Shown: in pieces, positions 1 through 64,000 of the stretch
Numbering within the stretch: the stretch's first letter is position 1
Layout of the letters: the number at the start of each line of letters is the position of its first letter
Assembly: GCA_023055505.1 (NCBI GenBank)
Contig: JALIRH010000010.1
Location: 1,613,501 to 1,677,500 of the forward strand
DNA length: 64,000 nucleotides
Direction: 5' to 3'
Origin: Callipepla californica brunnescens
Taxonomy: Eukaryota > Chordata > Aves > Galliformes > Odontophoridae
The notes under the pieces: model-generated
The model's input: only the letters and a program-made list of their open reading frames with translations
What the model was told of the DNA's origin: nothing
Database searches by the model: none
Translations under genes and position numbers: made by a program

Positions 1-1590
1 TGTCTACTTTGTCAGGCCTTACTTTATTGGCTTATGGCTAGGCTCTTTCATAATACCATGACCTTCTCATATGGAGCTGAATGTATCCGTCCTTTAATTA
101 TTTTAGTCTCAAAATTTTTAATGAAATTTCCTGTACACTGAACTCTTAACAATTCACTGTGTGATATGCTCAGATAAGTAGGTGCCTGAATTAAAGAAGT
201 CAATGACATTTATTTTATTTTCTTTGTTGCGCCCTCAATTGCCATACAGTTAAATTCTGTGGTCCTTAAGGATGTTTTCAATGCTCTCTGTATTCTGTGG
301 TCCTTCATCTATAAAGCTTGTTTCAGATTGTATGTGTTGCAGCAGAGCTGTACTTCATAATGGGTTTTTTAGTCACATTAGCATAAGGCTGAGAAGAGAA
401 CCTTTCTAAGGTGTTACAGTGAAGCCACACTTACACTGCAGCAGCACTGAATTGCAGGATTCCTGTCCACTGCTTTGTGTTCCTGTTGTTGTGGAAATGG
501 TCAATGTTAATTATGGATAAGTGAAATGGTTTACTGTGGTCTTGCAAAGATCTGTTGTCATCTCCAAATGATGTACTGGAGATGAGGAGATGTGGAAGAG
601 ATGGATGTGGAAATTTTTGTCTAACTTTGTCATATCGTAAATAGAAAAACAATTCTGTAACTGTACTGCCATCTTAAATTTTATACACGATCATGACTTC
701 AAGATACTACTTAATATTTAGTGATGACAACAGATAAGGAGGTAAGTTATCAGGTGAAACTATAGATAGCAAGAAAATAAGCCGTGTGTTCTGGATCAAA
801 GCACATAAGAAGAGGAATGATGGTATTGATAACTGGTTAGTAGCTGATTCTGGTAACTCAATAGTAGGCCTGATTTGAACAATGTATCTGTGATGATGAT
901 GTCAAGTAATCAGTTAGAATACAGACATGTAGCTGTTGTCTTGGTGTATAAGTATTAAAGATATGTTTAGTTATTTTATTCATTATTAGTTTTATTAATA
1001 TTTTTAAAATTGTTATTGCATGTGCTTTTTTACTTGAAATTTGTTTGTAAAGCCAATTCCTAAAATTAAATTAAAACACTTCAGTTGACCTTTTCGAGAG
1101 TTAGTGTGAGTGAATTTTTTAAGTGAGAAATGCCAAAGCTATTCATTTCTGGACAAACATAAATCTGAAGAAATCTCTCATAGAAGGAGATAACAGATAA
1201 CACTTTTCAAACTGTAATTATAGTGATTAGGGATAATTTATTAGAAGGTGTCTTGTACTAGAAGCTTTGAGAGAAAACTTGTGCTGTGTTTCTACAGTGC
1301 AGTGCAGGTAGAAAGCTGCATTTGTAAATTTATGCAGTTATCTGACCATTTATGAAAATCCATGTTTGTCTTTTCACTAGAAGATGCTGATCATTATCTG
1401 TCTATTCCACAAGGATAATATGGGCAACTAGTATTGCAACACAATTGCATGTTTGGACCATATCCTTTAATTTCAGAGCAGTTGCACTATATGAGTTATA
1501 CTCAATAAAGATGCTGATTTAGTAATTGCTAATAATTAACATCTAAATTAATTGTTTTTTTTTCTGTGGTTTTGTTTTTCGTCTCTGTAG
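1..1590 (+). other. SLC25A12: SLC25A12 intron, 3' part
   Basis: AT-rich DNA leading to the acceptor at 1589-1590. I looked for the preceding short exon (DPHELRNIFLQ-type) and did not find it, so exons 1 and 2 lie upstream of the window. No repeat family was recognised. Confidence 0.8.
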
Positions 1591-39526
<37,936 letters not shown>

Positions 39527-39784
39527 ACCCAGAGACGTTTCAGACTATGGAAGTGATGCAGTGCTAGAAATTCACAGTAGTACTGTATTTTTTTTTTCCA
39601 GTCAGCTGCATGTTGTTCTAGCTGAACTGAGATTGCAAATCAGATTACTCCTTTCTAATACTGACAAATACACGTTTATCTGTTTCTGAACTAGTTGTTG
39701 CACATAAACTGACTGAAGCTTTGGGTCAGTGGCGTGAATGTACAAGCCTAAGCTTTGCCTCGCACAGCTTGCATTTAATGTTAC

Positions 39785-39801
39785 TGTACATATTGTACAT
39801 C
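39785..39801 (+). promoter_or_regulatory. Candidate Pumilio response elements in the SLC25A12 3'UTR
   Basis: TGTACATA at 39785-39792 exactly fits the UGUANAUA Pumilio recognition element. TGTACATC at 39794-39801 is a one-base variant next to it. Binding is an inference from the motif only. Confidence 0.4.
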
Positions 39802-39918
39802 TTTGTACAGAGACATCATGGCATCTCTACACATACCTTTATATAATAGACACTGCAGTTCAAAATAGTTTGAAATGTACAGAATGTTTTGAAGGCTTTT
39901 TGTTAAGACTCATGTGAC

Positions 39919-39924
39919 AATAAA
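39919..39924 (+). terminator. SLC25A12: Poly(A) signal of SLC25A12
   Basis: Canonical AATAAA about 390 bases after the stop codon, followed by a T/GT-rich stretch near 39947-39962 suited to a downstream element. It is the only AATAAA between the stop codon and the convergent gene's 3' region. Confidence 0.8.
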
Positions 39925-39945
39925 ATATTTAAAACTATTTAAGTG

Positions 39946-42900
39946 AATTTACTTCTTTGTGGCTACGGAGAAGTTGTCCAATACGATTTTTCTTCTCTGC
40001 AGATGACAGACTAAAGGTTAAGGATTAGATGCAGCCCTTTAATGACTGTACGGTGCAGTCTGTAGCCTCTGCAGGAATGCGGCTTGCTCTGACCTAGTTA
40101 CAGCAAACGTATTAAGATGCAAGGTGCTGGCTTGTAAGTATGACAGAACACAGTACTTAGGTGAGCACACGCGGTGTTTTATTTCACAGCACTATTTTGC
40201 AACAAGGAGTTCCCCCAAAGCACACGATGGTACTAATTCTGTGATAGACCATACCTCTCCGGCAGCACGTTTAAAATGGGAAATATGTCTGTTATTAAAA
40301 GACTCATGATTTTTTTTTTTTTTTTACAGGATTTATTGTTTGGGGTGCTTGTCCTTGATTAGTAAATTGCAGTAAAGTAGTACAGTATTTTTGGTACTAC
40401 CACATTCAAAGTCAGAACTACAGGGGATAGTACATAGGAACTAAGAACAGCTGTGGCAAACTTTTCACTGTTGAAGTGCATCTCTGGGCAGCTCCACGTG
40501 ATCTCCTACAGAATCTAGGAACTCAACTTTTTAAGTGTTTGACAAATTAATACTGAATATTACTCAATCCTAAGGTCTTAAGCAAAGTGACATCAGCTGT
40601 GCTTTTGATAGTGGAGAACAAAGTATTGCACAAAGAACAGAAACACCACCCCACCTACCCAGCAGTTAGTATCTGATTTTCACCACTGTGTGAAATAAAT
40701 AAATGCACAACTGTCCCTGTTTATTAACAACATTTCCTTCATCTTCCACCCAGAATGCTTCTATAACTGTAGCAAAATTGAACTGGAGTCCACCTACCCA
40801 GAGTCCAAATGCACAGATTCACAGCAGAAAGACAAAGAACTCCAGAATAGGAAACTTTCTGTAACAGAAGCTAAAGGCATTCACTGTATTTCTAGATTGT
40901 TATAACTTAGTTTTTACCACCGACAGACTAAGTACAGATAATTTATTATATAAAAGCAAAAAAATATACTGTCCTAATAAGCGGAACTGGCTTTCTAGAG
41001 TGAATACAACTTCCAGTTGAGTAGAATGGTAAGTAAAAGGGAGGGAGAAGCTTGAAATCTGGTTTATTTTAAAACTTAGGCTACAGAGAAAAATGTCTGC
41101 CAGTATGGTTTTTAAATCCAAAATGTCTGAAGAAACAGTGTAGGTTTCTATAGTCCAAGCGGAAAAGTTACGCCACCCACAGAGGTGGAGAGGAGGTAGG
41201 TGGGCTTCCAGCTTTGTTTGTTCAAGTATGACCACCTCCAGTCTTTAGTCCTAGTTTCTTTCAGGGTTAAACGTCCTGGGGAACAGAGGGCCCCACCTGT
41301 ACCAACTAATTCATAAGTAGCCCTTACGAAGAGTTTTAGTTGCCATTTTTAAGAAGGCGCTTCTTAAAAACTGAACTTTGGAAAGCTTCTCCTTCAGTTC
41401 TAGTTTGTAATGAAGGTATCACATCTTTTCAATGCTGAATGATACTTAGTGAGCTAGAGGTTGCAATACCATCAGAATTGAATGTTAGATCTCTGCTGCA
41501 ATTCATATATATAAACTCTATTAAGTGGTTTCCTGCCTCTTTTTTTTTTTTTTTTTTTAAACTGTTTAAAGAAATTACCTGTTTGTGCAGTTCTGTAGAT
41601 ACAGGCCTCCTGGGAACACTCTTTCCTTTATCTGTATATTTTGTTCTGTTTTCTTGTAAAGAGATGCCGACAGGCGCAGTACCCACTGGCATTTAATCTC
41701 AGTCACAGCTTGTTGACTGACTGGATCAGCCCTGGAAGGCTTTCCAGGGTGAGAACTCTCACAGCTCTAAAACTGGCCAGCGTGGCTCCCAGGACGGTCA
41801 TTTACAGTAACTGGCACCACTGCTGGTCTCAACTTTGCAAAGAGGGTTTTACAACTTTCTTTGATCCGCATGTTATCATTTTCTGAGGGAGGAACACAAC
41901 AGTATCATCCTGTATTCCTGCTTAAGTTACAAAAAGGTTAAAATTACGTAAAACTAAATCCACGTGACCTGTATGTTTCAAGTCTGAAGGAAACGTTATT
42001 AAATGAGAAGTGACAGTATTGAGGGGAGGAGGAGAAACTTCTGTTTGTGAGAATTACTGTGCCTAAGGGGCAGAAATCACCACGTGACGTGCCTGTTCTT
42101 TATATAGCTCATTTATTTCTCAACCCAACAGCTGTTGTTTTAACACTGAAAAAAGAGATACAAGGCAAATTTCAAACTGAAGAGCATGACTCTACTGGAA
42201 ATAAGAGGGCAGACTTCTGCCAAGCCAACGATGGGGGATGCTTACAGCCATTTCCCTTTCAAAGCCCCGGAAGAAGGGAACCTCCTTAAGACAGAACTGC
42301 TGCTACTGCTGTCAGTTATCTCTGTGAGCTGCTTGTAACCGAACTGAGAGACAAGAACATACACTCTAAAGACTAAGAAAAACAGTGCAACAATGAGTGG
42401 AATATAAACCAGTGTCCCACTTGTGAGCATATAAAGTATCTCTTCTGACAAAATAATAGTCTGTAGCAGATTAAGAATGAGAGAAACTAAACTTAAATAA
42501 TTCTAGCTTTGACTTAAGAGTCCTAAGCTATCACAGGTATCAGTAGCGGTTTAGTGCTCGGTTGGTACAATGTCAGAATACTTAAAATAATTAAAAAAAA
42601 AAAAAAAGAAAATCCCCAAACAACTGTTTACCTGAAGCTAACAAAAAAAAAAAAAAAAAAAAAGTGGGGGAAAAGGTTTGATGGGAAACCTTATCATACG
42701 ATCGATGTGCTCCAAAAAATACAACCTTTCACGGAAACATTCCATTTCCAAGCTGCTGAGAGATTTCTGCTTCAGAAGTAATATTAGAAAGCAGCAAGAA
42801 CGTTTTCCTTTATCTTCATGTGGAAAAATCAGTAGCAAGCTTGATGCTATGGAAATTATTTCAAAATGTAGCTCATCATGATTTGGAAAGGGAAAACTTG

Positions 42901-43065
42901 ACAAGAATGGCCTTCCTTGTTTTAGCCAACTGCCACAATAGGAAGCGAAGGCTGGGACTACAAAACTGACATGTGCACTAAGCTGAAAGCAGCAGCTCCT
43001 GGGAACGTTCTGCTCTGCAACTGCTGGGGGGAGACAGGCTGGGGGTCAGGGCAGCTCATATAATA
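39946..43065. other. Convergent interval between SLC25A12 and DYNC1I2
   Basis: There is no recognisable coding exon here. It contains homopolymer runs (T16 at 40310, T19 at 41540, A15 at 42593, A21 at 42643) and several minus-strand AATAAA words. It is either intergenic DNA or mostly the long 3'UTR of DYNC1I2. A 69-codon minus-strand frame with one hydrophobic stretch (42242-42451) is not convincing as a gene. Confidence 0.6.
40332..40337 (-). terminator. DYNC1I2: Candidate distal poly(A) signal of DYNC1I2
   Basis: Minus-strand AATAAA followed after six bases (TCCTGT) by a genomic run of 16 A (T at 40310-40325 on plus). If used, the 3'UTR would be about 3.4 kb and the two genes would end within about 400 bases of each other. 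A genomic A run can also mimic a poly(A) tail or mark a retroposed copy, so confidence is low. Other minus-strand AATAAA words lie at 42112, 41063, 40942 and 40720. Confidence 0.3.
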
Positions 43066-43071
43066 TTTATT
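43066..43071 (-). terminator. DYNC1I2: Candidate proximal poly(A) signal of DYNC1I2
   Basis: AATAAA on the minus strand (TTTATT on plus), about 635 bases after the stop codon. It is the first canonical signal reached in the 3' direction and would give a 3'UTR of about 650-660 bases. No transcript data were available to confirm it. Confidence 0.5.
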
Positions 43072-43704
43072 TATGAATCGGTCTCACCCTTTAATGCACC
43101 AATTCAAAACAACAGAACTCATTATTAAATATGTATTTCATCAGTTCTGGTCCAATTATCAAATGAATCGTAACTACAGACAATTTTTTTTCACTTATAT
43201 TACTATCAGAGTCTGAAGCTTTTCTCTATATAAGCAATGAAACGTACTTGGAACACATGCATGCATATCCATTGGCAGTTTGAATTAATGAACCCTTGAG
43301 AAACTCAGAACCTCATGAAGGCTGATCTGTATAATATAGAAAGTTTAGTTCAGAAACAGAACTTGTTTAGAAACAGAATTTCTACTTTTCAGAAAGATAC
43401 CGTTTACAAAGTGGAGATTTTAGAAGCTGAACAGCAAACTTACACCAGGTTAGTTTTTCAGCAGAAGTTCCTTGCAAAGTCAAAGTTAACTGTATTAAAA
43501 GTTACAAATCAAATAATGTGCTTGTAAGTTTTATATAAAAAGTCAATAATGCAAGATCTGATTTTCAGTGATCACGATACGTTTTTCCAGTCCATGGTCG
43601 AATCCACATATTCCTCCCTTAAGCTATTACTGACACTTGCTTATACTTCTAAGATCTGCCTCAAATCATCCACAAGTCTACCACTGCAGCTCATCTTCAC
43701 AGAT

Positions 43705-63895
<20,191 letters not shown>

Positions 63896-64000
63896 CTAGA
63901 AATAATTCGATCACTGTGTTACAGCATTTGAAAGGCATTAAGAACAGTTTCATTTTGTTTCTGAGATCTAACCACCGTGCTTTCTGTGCTACTGAAACCT

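Larger units (their letters stand above)
39527..39945 (+). other. SLC25A12: SLC25A12 3' untranslated region
   Basis: About 420 bases from the TGA to the expected cleavage point, 15-25 bases after the AATAAA at 39919. The 3' limit is inferred. It contains two Pumilio-type words near 39785 and no other AATAAA. Confidence 0.75.

Noticed and set aside
885..920. GTGATGATGATG considered as a C box of an intronic C/D snoRNA
   Set aside because: No matching D box and terminal stem at suitable spacing; more likely a short TGA trinucleotide run.
42242..42451. 69-codon minus-strand frame with a hydrophobic, membrane-like stretch
   Set aside because: A single hydrophobic run in AT-rich DNA arises easily because T-rich codons code hydrophobic residues. 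No family match was recognised, and it lies in the putative 3' region of DYNC1I2.

Overview
This is 64 kb of vertebrate, almost certainly avian, nuclear DNA. It holds most of two multi-exon genes that converge tail to tail. Evidence for a bird: AT-rich DNA with GT-AG introns that are short for these genes, a CR1 LINE fragment in an intron, and exon translations nearly identical to two well-known vertebrate proteins. No prokaryotic gene, operon, CRISPR array or complete mobile element was seen. Most other open frames are chance intronic ORFs.

Left part (about 1-39,945, plus strand): SLC25A12, the mitochondrial aspartate/glutamate carrier AGC1 (aralar). Sixteen coding exons were placed at base level. 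They join in frame into 653 residues plus a stop and run from family residue Tyr23 to the C-terminus. By comparison with the human gene they are exons 3-18; the start codon and promoter lie before position 1. A short 3'UTR ends at an AATAAA at 39,919.

Middle (about 39,945-43,060): the convergent interval. It holds several minus-strand poly(A) signals and long A/T homopolymers. The 3' end of the right-hand gene is either near 43,060 or, on a long form, near 40,320.

Right part (about 43,060-64,000, minus strand): DYNC1I2, cytoplasmic dynein 1 intermediate chain 2. Fifteen coding exons join in frame into 593 residues plus a stop. They cover the serine-rich region, the DYNLT, DYNLL and DYNLRB light-chain binding region and a seven-blade WD40 propeller. 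The first ~36 residues, the 5'UTR and the promoter lie beyond position 64,000.

The two genes do not act in one pathway. AGC1 exchanges aspartate for glutamate across the inner mitochondrial membrane under calcium control; DYNC1I2 is the cargo and light-chain scaffold of a microtubule motor. Their pairing matters for genome history, because the paralogues SLC25A13 and DYNC1I1 are also neighbours, next to DLX5/6, as this pair is next to DLX1/2.

The most interesting signal is a 54-base in-frame extension just upstream of the DYNC1I2 exon at 61,168-61,258. It encodes a peptide clearly resembling the alternatively spliced segment of the paralogue DYNC1I1, and its reading frame opens exactly at a possible upstream splice acceptor. 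Next come a 60-base frame-neutral cassette exon with weak splice sites and a roughly 65-base hairpin in an SLC25A12 intron.
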